Source: a virus. From it: a DNA stretch of 64,000 nucleotides. Position 1 is the stretch's first letter. Every line of letters starts with the position of its first letter. This document shows positions 35,891 to 44,679 of the stretch, piece after piece. The translations under genes and the position numbers were made by a program. Where the stretch lies: the IMG/VR virus record IMGVR_UViG_3300030294_000015, positions 30,153 through 94,152 of that record; one strand, given 5' to 3'. A model generated the notes under the pieces. That model saw only the letters and a program-made list of their open reading frames with translations. It was not told the DNA's origin and made no database searches.

Positions 35891-36331
35891 ATGAGTATCG
35901 GGAATAAAATTAAATTATTAAGAGAACAAAATTGTTTATCACAAAGAGATTTAGCTTTTAAATGTAATGTATCTCAAACTACTATAGCTATGTATGAGAA
36001 TGACAAAGTATTATACATGAATAAAGAATTGATAAAATTTATTGCTAAACTATTTAATGCTGATTATAATTACATATTAGAAAAAGATTATGATACAGAG
36101 AATGAAAATTACATAATAGGTACGATGTTGGCTTACCTTAGAAAACAACATAAAATGACTCAAACATATTTATCTGATTTAGTTGATTCATCTAGATCAA
36201 CTATAAGTAGAATAGAAATTGGAGCTGTAGATATTAGGAAATCTGTACATAAAGAACTTAAAGAAAACATAATAATAATATTTCCAGAATTAGAGAATTA
36301 CATAAATGATTTATCAAAAGAAATTGCTTAA
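35891..36331 (+). CDS. Transcription regulator with two Cro/CI-type HTH domains
   Basis: It starts at ATG 35891 behind GGGGTGATTAAA. The 146-residue protein contains two XRE-type helix-turn-helix units: residues 5-60 (LSQRDLAFKCNVSQTTI) and 75-130 (MTQTYLSDLVDSSRSTI). Two HTH units in one chain could bind a DNA site as one molecule. It probably controls phage genes; nothing else suggests lysogeny. The gene is bounded by hairpins. Confidence 0.8.
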   Translation: MSIGNKIKLLREQNCLSQRDLAFKCNVSQTTIAMYENDKVLYMNKELIKFIAKLFNADYNYILEKDYDTENENYIIGTMLAYLRKQHKMTQTYLSDLVDSSRSTISRIEIGAVDIRKSVHKELKENIIIIFPELENYINDLSKEIA

Positions 36332-36345
36332 AATTTAATAATCAT

Positions 36346-36378
36346 AATAAAGAGGATTTTGTTCCTCTTTATTTTTTT
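36346..36378 (+). terminator. Rho-independent terminator
   Basis: AATAAAGAGGA pairs with TCCTCTTTATT around TTTTGT, followed by TTTTTT. Confidence 0.9.
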
Positions 36379-36404
36379 AAACTTTATACTAAGAGGTGAT
36401 TAAA

Positions 36405-39400
36405 ATGGGAAGATTTAGTGTTAGTATAAATGAATCTGGTAATACAATTCAACATCTATATTTTCTTTCTAAAGATAATATGGATAATAAAACTTTATAT
36501 CCCAGAATACCAGATAATTATTTTACTAAGAATGACTATGAAGATAGTACAACAAAAAGAGTGTGTTTTGCTCATTCTATAAATAAAGCTTTAATGGGAA
36601 TTTCTATGAGAATGAAAGGTATGGAATTGTATGTACATATTCCTAAAGATTCAAATATCAAAACTCATAAACCTAATTCTAAAGAAGTTCCTGACGTTAA
36701 AATTACAGGAGAAACTTGGGTTACAGAACCTGTTAAAATAAAATGTATTGGTAAAATAAGAGTTATAGATGATGCTGGAAAAGATGGACATCCATTTAAA
36801 TATGGTAATAATACAGCAGAATTATATGATTGGAATTGGGAATGGATTGAAAAATATAAAGAAGGTATAAATGAAGGTATGGTTATTTCAGAAAAAGATT
36901 TTTCTAATAATCTAGAGAAATGGGAGAATGATAAATATCCCGTATTATTAATTACTGGTTTATCTGGTGGAGGAAAATCTACTTTAGCATCTCAATTAGC
37001 TACTCAACATAAAGCAGATATAGTTGAACTGGATGGATTAGAATGGAATTTTGATAATTCAAGAAATCATTTTTTAACAAAATTTATAAATGAAAATCCT
37101 CAATATAAAAAATCTATTCAAGACCATTGGAAAGATGAAAAAGGTAAAATTCCTGCTAAAAAATTTATCTACTTTTGTATTTCACATGCTTTAAAAAATA
37201 ATATTAAAATCATAATAGAAGGTGTACAAATTTATTATGTAATGATAGGGTCTAAAGAAGATTTGATTTATATGACAGATAAACCTATAATAATTAAAGG
37301 TACATCTCCTATAATATCAAAATTAAGACAATTTAAAAGAATAATAAATGGCGGGGAAGAAGGACAACCTTTATCAACACTTATTAAAGATAATAATTAT
37401 TTAACTGATTTTAGAAATAAAATAAAGTCTACTATTAAAGAAAATGAGGAGAGTGATAATATGGGTATACTATTTCCTTTTGCAGAAAATGTATTGAATC
37501 TTAAAAAGATTGATATAAACTACTCAGATAAATTTTCAGATGTTACTGATATTGTAAATTCATTGTCTAAAGATGAAAAATATGAGTTAGCTCCAAGCGA
37601 TTTTTCAAAACCGAATGGTCATTTTACAAATTCTCGAAATTGTGTATATAGAAAAGTATATAAAAATGGGAAAGAAAATATGGGATTTATTGAATTATAT
37701 ATTTTTGATGATAAAACTAAAGCATATACTGCTGTAGCTATAAAACCTAAATATAGAGGTAAAAGTTTAACTAAATTAATGGTGGATGAAGCTATAGATT
37801 CGATATCTAATAAAAAAGGTTTAAAAAAGATAATGTGGGGTGCTATAAAAAAAAATATACCATCTAATAAATTAGCAAAAGATATGAATTTTAATTTATG
37901 TGATTCAGATGATGTAGATAACATATATGAGTTGAAATTAAATAAAAAAGATAAATCAATAGAAGAAGCTTATCTAATAGAATCATCTATATATAAGAAG
38001 AAATACTCATGTCCTTATTGTGATAATAAATTAGATAGACAAAAACTAGTAAAGCATGTAGATGAAAATCATGAGGATTTTATTCCTGAGAATTATACTG
38101 CTACTAGAATTATATTTAATTTAGTAAATAAGAAAGAAAAAGGAACTTGTGTTATATGTGGTAAAGAAACACAATGGGATGAGAATAAAGCTAAGTATGA
38201 TAGATTCTGTTGTGAAAAATGTGTTCAAGAATATATAAAACAACGTAATGAAAGTATGATGAGAACACATGGTAAATTATATGTAACAGATGATCCAGAA
38301 TTTCAAAAGAAAATGCTTTCTAACAGAAGTATATCTGGAGATTATTTATGGTCAGATGGAGTTAAACGTTCTTATACTGGTTCTTATGAAAAGAAATTAT
38401 TAGAATTCTTAGATAAAGTAATGGGATTTAAATCATGTGATGTTATCACTCCAGGTACTACAGTATACTATATAGATGATGATGGTAAACAACGTGCTTG
38501 GATATTAGATGATGAAATAACACCATATAATTTACAAATAGATGTAAAAGATGGTGGAGATAATCCTAATAATAAAGAGATGCCTGAATATAGAGCTAAA
38601 CAAATAGCAAAAGAAAAATCTATTTATGATCAAAAGAAATATAATTATCTAAGACTTACTAACAATAACTTTGGACAATTAATTAATACATTAGCTCAGA
38701 TAAAACAAAATCTATTAGAAAATAATGAAGATAAGATTTGGAATATTAATGAATATATGGCTATGGGAAGTTGTAATCCAATAGTTTCTGGTTCAGCTGA
38801 AGGTAATAATGTTATTCAACAAAGACCTATAAAATATATTGTACCTGCTATGGTACAAAATACATTTGTAGAACCATTATATTCTAGAGATGAATTCTTG
38901 GAGAAACTATATAGAATACAAGATGGTAAACTTGTATTAACAAATAAAAAAGATATCTCTAAAGAATTTGATATATCTAATAAGTTATTAAAATCTAGTC
39001 AAGCAGAAGATATGCAAGAAGATCTAGAACAACTTCTTACAAAAGAATCTTATGTAGATCATAATATAATGTATGAATTAATGACTGGACATAAATTATT
39101 AGATAAGAACCAATATTTCTTTGATGAGAATTTAGAAATAGAATTAGAAGGTTTCTATAAATCTAAATTAAGAAAAGAAATAATAGAATCAACTTTCTCT
39201 AATCTTCTAAATAAATATAAAATAATTATATCAGAAAATATGCATAAAATTAGTTATAAGAATCTATCTATAGAAAGAGATAAGAATGGATATTATGCTT
39301 ATAATGAATTTACAAGAAAAAGAACCAAGAGTTATCAATTGATAAATGAAATATCTGATGATATTTTAGAAATTCTAAATAATGATGACTTTCTAAACAA

Positions 39401-39431
39401 TACAAATGAAGATGATTCCTTAATGAATTAA
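36405..39431 (+). CDS. Multidomain protein: phage N-domain, P-loop kinase, GNAT, zinc fingers, nuclease
   Basis: I chose ATG 36405 behind AAGAGGTGATTAAA. The 1008-residue product looks like a fusion of at least five parts. Residues 1-150 form a domain known from clostridial phages (LYPRIPDNYF, then KRVCFAHSI). Residues 180-380 contain a P-loop kinase-like region (TGLSGGGKST, 184-193). Residues 395-515 resemble a GNAT acetyltransferase (VAIKPKYRGKSLTKLM). Zinc sites are CPYC with H-x4-H (about 535) and CVICGK with FCCEKC (about 582-605). Residues 645-760 resemble a Vsr-type nicking endonuclease (GSYEKKLLEFL, IDVKDGGDNPN, NYLRLTNNNF). INE followed by Gly (157-158) could be a protease site between domains. 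The true substrate is unknown. Confidence 0.75.
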   Translation: MGRFSVSINESGNTIQHLYFLSKDNMDNKTLYPRIPDNYFTKNDYEDSTTKRVCFAHSINKALMGISMRMKGMELYVHIPKDSNIKTHKPNSKEVPDVKITGETWVTEPVKIKCIGKIRVIDDAGKDGHPFKYGNNTAELYDWNWEWIEKYKEGINEGMVISEKDFSNNLEKWENDKYPVLLITGLSGGGKSTLASQLATQHKADIVELDGLEWNFDNSRNHFLTKFINENPQYKKSIQDHWKDEKGKIPAKKFIYFCISHALKNNIKIIIEGVQIYYVMIGSKEDLIYMTDKPIIIKGTSPIISKLRQFKRIINGGEEGQPLSTLIKDNNYLTDFRNKIKSTIKENEESDNMGILFPFAENVLNLKKIDINYSDKFSDVTDIVNSLSKDEKYELAPSDFSKPNGHFTNSRNCVYRKVYKNGKENMGFIELYIFDDKTKAYTAVAIKPKYRGKSLTKLMVDEAIDSISNKKGLKKIMWGAIKKNIPSNKLAKDMNFNLCDSDDVDNIYELKLNKKDKSIEEAYLIESSIYKKKYSCPYCDNKLDRQKLVKHVDENHEDFIPENYTATRIIFNLVNKKEKGTCVICGKETQWDENKAKYDRFCCEKCVQEYIKQRNESMMRTHGKLYVTDDPEFQKKMLSNRSISGDYLWSDGVKRSYTGSYEKKLLEFLDKVMGFKSCDVITPGTTVYYIDDDGKQRAWILDDEITPYNLQIDVKDGGDNPNNKEMPEYRAKQIAKEKSIYDQKKYNYLRLTNNNFGQLINTLAQIKQNLLENNEDKIWNINEYMAMGSCNPIVSGSAEGNNVIQQRPIKYIVPAMVQNTFVEPLYSRDEFLEKLYRIQDGKLVLTNKKDISKEFDISNKLLKSSQAEDMQEDLEQLLTKESYVDHNIMYELMTGHKLLDKNQYFFDENLEIELEGFYKSKLRKEIIESTFSNLLNKYKIIISENMHKISYKNLSIERDKNGYYAYNEFTRKRTKSYQLINEISDDILEILNNDDFLNNTNEDDSLMN

Positions 39432-39437
39432 TTAAGA

Positions 39438-39458
39438 AATATGATTGTATATTATATC
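39438..39458 (+). promoter_or_regulatory. Partial match to the recurrent promoter-like element
   Basis: AATATGAT, TGTAT and ATTATATC follow one another and are followed by CTTGAGGGAG. It lies 23 bases before the small gene at 39481. The left octamer and the TGAATAA tail are diverged. Confidence 0.45.
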
Positions 39459-39480
39459 CTTGAGGGAGATGAGATAATAT

Positions 39481-39642
39481 ATGATAATGAATAGACGTGA
39501 ATTAATTAAATCTGTAAATCCAGCTTATAATATTTATAATACATTACACAATACCAAACAAGAAAATAAAGATAGTCATAAAAAAGAAGATTACATAATA
39601 AAATTTCAAGATGTTTTAAACAAAGCTAAGGGGGAATTATAA
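39481..39642 (+). CDS. Small hypothetical protein, 53 residues
   Basis: A short frame at ATG 39481 lies behind GAGGGAGATGAG. Its product is basic and helical (starting MIMNRRELIKS). Its TAA is directly followed by the ATG of the next gene, whose ribosome site (AAGGGGGAA) lies within this gene. It is real by coupling, but its function is unknown. Confidence 0.65.
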   Translation: MIMNRRELIKSVNPAYNIYNTLHNTKQENKDSHKKEDYIIKFQDVLNKAKGEL

Positions 39643-40758
39643 ATGAAAAGTCCTGATAATATTAATAACAATGATGGTTACTTTGATTTTTCTATAAAAT
39701 TAAATAACTTTAAAGGTAAGCCTATGAAAATTGCTAATTTTCTAAATAAATTATTTAATGATAAAAATATAAATGCAGTAATATCTATGAAGAATACTAC
39801 AGAATATAAAGGTTGTAAAATAACACTTAAAAATATGGAAAGAGAATTTATGATAGACAAAGTAAGTATTCTTAATACAAAAACAATAAATTGGTATATG
39901 GTTTCTAAGTATGCTCAAATGACTGAGGGTTTTATGAGATTTGCTGAAGATAAACTAAAATGGGAATGGATTTGTTATAGAGTACTTAAAGGAGAATTAA
40001 AAGTATCTAAAAAATTTATGGATGATTATAAAGATACTTTTGATGACTTACAAGAAACTATAGATATTGATTATGAATCTCCAGAATTATATGAAGATGA
40101 AGATATGGATATCTGTGGTGACATGCATAATATGTCTATTAAGAATAAAAACAAAGATGATATACTACCTTATATGAATAATAATATACCTCCATTTTAT
40201 CCATTTTCAATACCAGGAGCATCTAGGTATCAAGATCAAAATATTACATATTCACTTCCACCTGATATACCAAGTACGGATAAAGAACAATTAGATTCAT
40301 TTTTAGAAAGTATATCAGAACAATATGGTATTCCTAAAGATGAAATAAAAGTTGATATGTACAATCTTACCACTGGACAATATTTTAATAATATAGATTT
40401 AAATAATATAAATAAAGAAGAAAAGAAAAAAGAATTGACTGACACTTATATTACATTGGATAACTATAAAGAACATTTAATAGATATTGATAATTATGAT
40501 TCTAATATGTGGAGTTGGGTGTCTAGAAAATGTTGGTTATCTCCAGAATTTGTACATAAGTTTAAAGAGAAAATATACTTAGCTGGATTAATGAATGATA
40601 ATCCGCATTTCGTAGAATTAATGAATTGTGATTGGTTCTTTGATAAATATATATCTGTATTTGAAGAAGTTAAAAGGATAAAGGATGTTATGAATAAAGG
40701 ATTAAAAGTGCCTAAAGTAACAAGTGATAATAGATTAATACCAGAAAATGAATTGTAA
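39643..40758 (+). CDS. Hypothetical protein, 371 residues
   Basis: It starts at ATG 39643 directly after the previous stop codon. The N-terminal 160 residues look globular, a Pro/Asn-rich linker follows (about 175-215), then an acidic and helical C-terminal part rich in Trp (WSWVSRKCW). No family is recognised. It may be virion-related by its neighbours. Confidence 0.7.
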   Translation: MKSPDNINNNDGYFDFSIKLNNFKGKPMKIANFLNKLFNDKNINAVISMKNTTEYKGCKITLKNMEREFMIDKVSILNTKTINWYMVSKYAQMTEGFMRFAEDKLKWEWICYRVLKGELKVSKKFMDDYKDTFDDLQETIDIDYESPELYEDEDMDICGDMHNMSIKNKNKDDILPYMNNNIPPFYPFSIPGASRYQDQNITYSLPPDIPSTDKEQLDSFLESISEQYGIPKDEIKVDMYNLTTGQYFNNIDLNNINKEEKKKELTDTYITLDNYKEHLIDIDNYDSNMWSWVSRKCWLSPEFVHKFKEKIYLAGLMNDNPHFVELMNCDWFFDKYISVFEEVKRIKDVMNKGLKVPKVTSDNRLIPENEL

Positions 40759-40790
40759 AATAAAAGAGGGTAATTCCTCTTTTATTTTTT
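40759..40790 (+). terminator. Rho-independent terminator
   Basis: AATAAAAGAGG pairs with CCTCTTTTATT around GTAATT, followed by TTTTT. Confidence 0.9.
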
Positions 40791-40831
40791 ATGTAAAACA
40801 TTTGAATAATATAAAAGGAGGAGATTTTATT

Positions 40832-42400
40832 ATGATAACAGGGAAATTAACTCTAGAGATTTTAGAAGAATCTAAAAATGATATTAATAGAGATAATGAT
40901 ACAACTTCAAAAGATGATGGTGTAAGTATATTCTCATATATAGAAGATATTCCATATTATGATGCTGGAAAATTAATTGATATGGGGGTTTATAATGCTT
41001 TAATTACCAGCAATTTCTTTGATGTCTTGCCAGATAATTTAGTTATAGGAGAAAATATTAATACAAATAAATGGTTTAAGGAATATAAATTATTATGTAA
41101 TGGCATAGTCACTCAGGAGTATTTAGATATGTCTAAAGAAAGATTAAGAAAATTACAAGAATTATATTCAGATTATAAACAAATAAAAGAATCTGGAGAT
41201 ATAAAATTAATTAATTCTAGAAAACAATCTATATTAGAATTAGGACATAATCCAGAAATACCATTTAATTTGAAAACAAGATTAAAAATAAATCAAATGA
41301 GAAGATTTGAATTGGAATCTAAACTGTTTAATTATGAATTAATTAATATGGAGAATGAAAATGTATCTATAACAGAATCTAGTGTCAAAGATGATATTAA
41401 GGAAGCTGTATACATTGTATTATCATATACTGGGACAGGCTTTGGTAAGATAATAACTAAATTAACAGAATCTAAGTATTCTCATGTAGGTATATCATTT
41501 AAAAGTGATTTATCAACTATTTATTCTTTTCAAGCTACCGTAAATGGATTTATAACAGAGTCTATTGATAAATTTTTAAAAGAGAATGATAAATCAGTGA
41601 TAGGGGTTTATGGTATAGTATTACCTAAGTTTAAAGTAGATAAAATGAAGTCAAAAGTAGAAGAAATAAAATCTAAAGATTATAGTTATGGATTCTTTAA
41701 TGCTATAACAGCTTTTTTAAATAGACCTATAAAACCAAATAATGCTATGATTTGTTCTCAATTCGTAGATACAATATTAAAGTCATCTAAGACTACAATA
41801 TTAAGAAAAGATAGTTCTACTGTTATACCAAAAGACTTTGATAAATCTAAGAGTAAAAGATTGATTAAATTATATGAGGGGTTGATTAAAGATTTTAACC
41901 CTAGTAATATAATTAAATTAATGAGCCAATATTTAGATAAAAATCCTATTAAAGAATCTGTAATGTTAGAAGTAAAAGAATTTCCTGCTGGGTTTGATGA
42001 TGATGGTAATTTATTAATACAGAATATGAAAAAAATAAACTATGATCTAGAATATTCTAAATGCCATAAGTTATTAAAGAACTATGAAAAGACAGATAAC
42101 TATTATCCTATGGCTTATGAATTATGTAAACTTTGGTATATGAATAGTTTATTGGAGGAGAAGATTTATAATCCTAAAATAGATCTTGAAGAAAAGAAAC
42201 AATTATTTACTATAAGATCTAAGATACTTAATGACTTTAATAGATATTTACCTATATTATGTGAACATGAAAAAGGATTTAATTTTACTAAGTATTATAA
42301 CGATACACCTTTTTCAGATGCTGTATATAAAATAAATCATAGTACAATAAAATATAGTATTGATTTATTAAAAAATATTAGATTATTAATGATTCCATAA
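40832..42400 (+). CDS. Protein with permuted papain-like (NlpC/P60-type) amidase domain
   Basis: I chose ATG 40832 behind AAAGGAGGAG. The 522-residue protein has, at about residues 190-330, a permuted papain fold as in YiiX/YebB-like enzymes: VYIVLSYTGTGFGKII, then SKYSHVGISF with the probable catalytic His218, and AMICSQFVDTIL with the probable nucleophile Cys308. Such enzymes cleave amide or ester bonds in peptidoglycan or lipids, so a role in host-wall opening or virion entry is plausible. SITE followed by Ser (182-183) lies just before the domain and fits the maturation-site pattern seen in other proteins here. The N-terminal and C-terminal parts are unknown and helical. Confidence 0.75.
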   Translation: MITGKLTLEILEESKNDINRDNDTTSKDDGVSIFSYIEDIPYYDAGKLIDMGVYNALITSNFFDVLPDNLVIGENINTNKWFKEYKLLCNGIVTQEYLDMSKERLRKLQELYSDYKQIKESGDIKLINSRKQSILELGHNPEIPFNLKTRLKINQMRRFELESKLFNYELINMENENVSITESSVKDDIKEAVYIVLSYTGTGFGKIITKLTESKYSHVGISFKSDLSTIYSFQATVNGFITESIDKFLKENDKSVIGVYGIVLPKFKVDKMKSKVEEIKSKDYSYGFFNAITAFLNRPIKPNNAMICSQFVDTILKSSKTTILRKDSSTVIPKDFDKSKSKRLIKLYEGLIKDFNPSNIIKLMSQYLDKNPIKESVMLEVKEFPAGFDDDGNLLIQNMKKINYDLEYSKCHKLLKNYEKTDNYYPMAYELCKLWYMNSLLEEKIYNPKIDLEEKKQLFTIRSKILNDFNRYLPILCEHEKGFNFTKYYNDTPFSDAVYKINHSTIKYSIDLLKNIRLLMIP

Positions 42401-42450
42401 CATATTAATGACATTTTTTGCTACCTCATTTTAATATACCTAATTAATGT

Positions 42451-42484
42451 AATGTAGGTTGGAATTAACCAACCTACATTTTAT
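42451..42484 (+). terminator. Strong terminator
   Basis: AATGTAGGTTGG pairs with CCAACCTACATT around AATTAA, followed by TTAT. The interval from the gene end at 42400 holds nothing else recognisable. Confidence 0.9.
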
Positions 42485-42497
42485 GTAAAAATAGAAT

Positions 42498-42518
42498 ATT
42501 ATAATTGTATATTATAAT
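42498..42518 (+). promoter_or_regulatory. Recurrent promoter-like element, perfect copy
   Basis: ATTATAAT, TGTAT and ATTATAAT match the copy at 163-183 exactly. TTATGTAAAAATAG lies upstream and TATGAATAAATA downstream. It serves the gene at 42560, whose leader GAGGGGTGTATTAAA is also of the cassette type. Confidence 0.75.
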
Positions 42519-42559
42519 TATGAATAAATACAATAATATTATTAGAGGGGTGTATTAAA

Positions 42560-43099
42560 ATGAATAAATTAGGTTTAATAAAAAGAGAAAGATTAGGAGC
42601 AATAAGAGAGTATGATAATTCAGATGGTATTAAGAGATTGAGTAGAGAAAATCAATATAAAATATTAGATATTATATTTACTAAATTTACAAGTACATGT
42701 GATATTGAAGATGGTAGAATTGCTAATTTCGAGTTTACAGATGATAATTTTATAGCAGATATTAGTTATGATACTAGTTTGGTTAATGATAATAATATAT
42801 CTTTTATTAAGACATTGATTACTCTAAATAATAACATACTCAAAATACCAATATTAGATAAATTATATAATGAAAATAAAATTAAAGATTACATAATAAA
42901 TACACAAGGACAGTCGTTGTATATTATGTTTAATACAAAAGAAACATTAGTGGCAGAATGTAAATTATATGATGAATATATAACTTACATTATATACAAT
43001 GAGAATGAACCTATACTAGATATAAGTCTAAATAGAAATATAAATCAAAACATGGTAAATTATATAAAAGATATATTATTGAAAATAATTGAATTGTAA
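42560..43099 (+). CDS. Hypothetical protein, 179 residues
   Basis: It starts at ATG 42560 behind GAGGGGTGTATTAAA. The protein is rich in Ile and Asn with an alpha/beta pattern. No family is recognised. It is first in an operon of small genes ending at 44308. Confidence 0.7.
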   Translation: MNKLGLIKRERLGAIREYDNSDGIKRLSRENQYKILDIIFTKFTSTCDIEDGRIANFEFTDDNFIADISYDTSLVNDNNISFIKTLITLNNNILKIPILDKLYNENKIKDYIINTQGQSLYIMFNTKETLVAECKLYDEYITYIIYNENEPILDISLNRNINQNMVNYIKDILLKIIEL

Positions 43100-43144
43100 T
43101 AAATTGGGTTAATTCAATTTAATTTTTAAAAGGAGTTGTTATTT

Positions 43145-43801
43145 ATGGGTTTTATAGATATTGTATGTGTTAAATTTAGTGATGGAAAAATAATGTTTGC
43201 TGGAATGTATTATAATGAATATGAGTTTTTATCATCATTGTATGATAATATTAGAGATTATAATGAATATGTTAATAATTCTATATCAGATAGATTTCAT
43301 TCAAAAAGAAAAGGAAAAATAAATTTTGAAGTAGCTGAAATGTATTCTGATAGGTTAGGATACCGTAAAATAAAAGCTTGTAGAAATACGAATACAATTA
43401 AACAAGAATTTTCTAAAGTTATCAAAAAGGATGGAATGTTAATTGTTCAACATCCAGAACCTAGATTTATTGAATATTTAGAAGGGATACCAGAATGGTA
43501 TGTTAAAATAGAAAAGAAAATAGATTCAGTAATAAACGAAGAATTCTATACAGATCAAAGATATTGGGAAATAAAACGTAATGAATTTCAAAAAGAACAA
43601 GAAATAAATATGAAGCAAATAAAAATATCATCAATAAATAAAGAAGAAAAAGAAAAGAAAAAAATAAAAGATAAAAAAGACTACGAAAAATATTTAAAAC
43701 ACAAAGAGTATATAGATAGAAATATTAAAATAGAAGATGATTATGATGTATCATCAGAAGCATATGCGGAATTAAGATTTTTGTGTGAGTGGTTTAGATA
43801 A
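43145..43801 (+). CDS. Hypothetical protein with coiled C-terminal half, 218 residues
   Basis: I chose ATG 43145 behind AAAGGAGTTGTTATTT. Residues 1-110 look globular (starting MGFIDIVCVKF), and 120-200 form a highly charged Lys/Glu helix. Function is unknown. Confidence 0.7.
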   Translation: MGFIDIVCVKFSDGKIMFAGMYYNEYEFLSSLYDNIRDYNEYVNNSISDRFHSKRKGKINFEVAEMYSDRLGYRKIKACRNTNTIKQEFSKVIKKDGMLIVQHPEPRFIEYLEGIPEWYVKIEKKIDSVINEEFYTDQRYWEIKRNEFQKEQEINMKQIKISSINKEEKEKKKIKDKKDYEKYLKHKEYIDRNIKIEDDYDVSSEAYAELRFLCEWFR

Positions 43802-43852
43802 ACTTTTATTATTGTTAAAAACAAATAATTAAATAAATAGGAGATGATTAAA

Positions 43853-44308
43853 ATGATGATGGTAAAAACAATTGAAGTTAATATAGGGTTAATCAATTAT
43901 GCTAATGATTGGAATTTTCAAAATCTCTATAATAATATGATAAAAATATCACCAAAAGATTTTAATAATATTAGAGCACATTTTATTATAAATAAATACA
44001 ATAATATTAAAGAAATTGTAAAGAAAGAAGCTATGTATATACTACGCATCTTTTCTAATATACATAATTTAAGAAAAATAAATAACGAGGAATTCTTTAA
44101 AACTCTAATCATTAGTGACGATACATTAATATTCACAACAGAGAATACTATATTTACATATATATATAAAGAAACTAATATGGAAATATTAGTTTTGGAT
44201 AAAAATGAAGATCTTGTGTTTAATATATATTTCCATACCAATGATATGAATACAAATGAATATGATATTGTGTATGAAACTACTAAAGAAATATTACATC
44301 AACTATAA
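43853..44308 (+). CDS. Hypothetical protein, 151 residues
   Basis: I chose ATG 43853 behind TAGGAGATGATTAAA; two more ATGs follow directly. The protein is rich in Ile and Asn, with a helical first half and a beta-rich second half. No family is recognised. Confidence 0.65.
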   Translation: MMMVKTIEVNIGLINYANDWNFQNLYNNMIKISPKDFNNIRAHFIINKYNNIKEIVKKEAMYILRIFSNIHNLRKINNEEFFKTLIISDDTLIFTTENTIFTYIYKETNMEILVLDKNEDLVFNIYFHTNDMNTNEYDIVYETTKEILHQL

Positions 44309-44340
44309 TAAAAGGGTTTAAAACACCCCTTTTATTCTTT
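44307..44340 (+). terminator. Rho-independent terminator
   Basis: AATAAAAGGG pairs with CCCTTTTATT around TTTAAAACAC, followed by CTTTAT. It overlaps the stop codon of the gene ending at 44308. Confidence 0.85.
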
Positions 44341-44349
44341 ATAAATTTT

Positions 44350-44370
44350 AATATAATTATATATTATATT
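44350..44370 (+). promoter_or_regulatory. Recurrent promoter-like element, diverged copy
   Basis: AATATAAT, TATAT and ATTATATT follow one another and are followed by AATGTAAACAG. It lies after a terminator and before the gene at 44409. Confidence 0.6.
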
Positions 44371-44408
44371 AATGTAAACAGAATAATAGAAATGAGGAGG
44401 AAATTAAA

Positions 44409-44645
44409 ATGAATAATTGTGGAGAAATAAATAAAGGTAGATGTCAATGTTGTGGAAAAGAAAATGTTAATTTAACACGTAAATATTTTCACTATAAATT
44501 ACCTAATGATTTAAAGTGTGAATGTTGTGGGACATCTGATAATACTCATTTTGTAATAGTAGAACATTGTAAAGATTGTGTACCTAAAGAACCAGAAGAA
44601 GTCAAAGTTGTATTATCAACTAAATTTTTAGAAATGACTAGATAA
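44409..44645 (+). CDS. Small zinc-ribbon protein, 78 residues
   Basis: It starts at ATG 44409 behind GAGGAGGAAATTAAA. The cysteines are arranged CQCC, then CECC, then HCKDC, with His between, which is a double zinc ribbon often seen in small clostridial phage proteins. The tail EPEEVKVV is acidic, and it ends LEMTR. It may be a regulatory or RNA-binding protein. The dCTP deaminase gene follows. Confidence 0.75.
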   Translation: MNNCGEINKGRCQCCGKENVNLTRKYFHYKLPNDLKCECCGTSDNTHFVIVEHCKDCVPKEPEEVKVVLSTKFLEMTR

Positions 44646-44679
44646 AAATAAATTGTATATAAATGAGGAGGAAATTAAA

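Noticed and set aside
35891-36331. Lysogeny repressor implying a temperate phage
   Set aside because: No integrase, attachment site or antirepressor layout is seen, and large lytic phages also carry HTH regulators.
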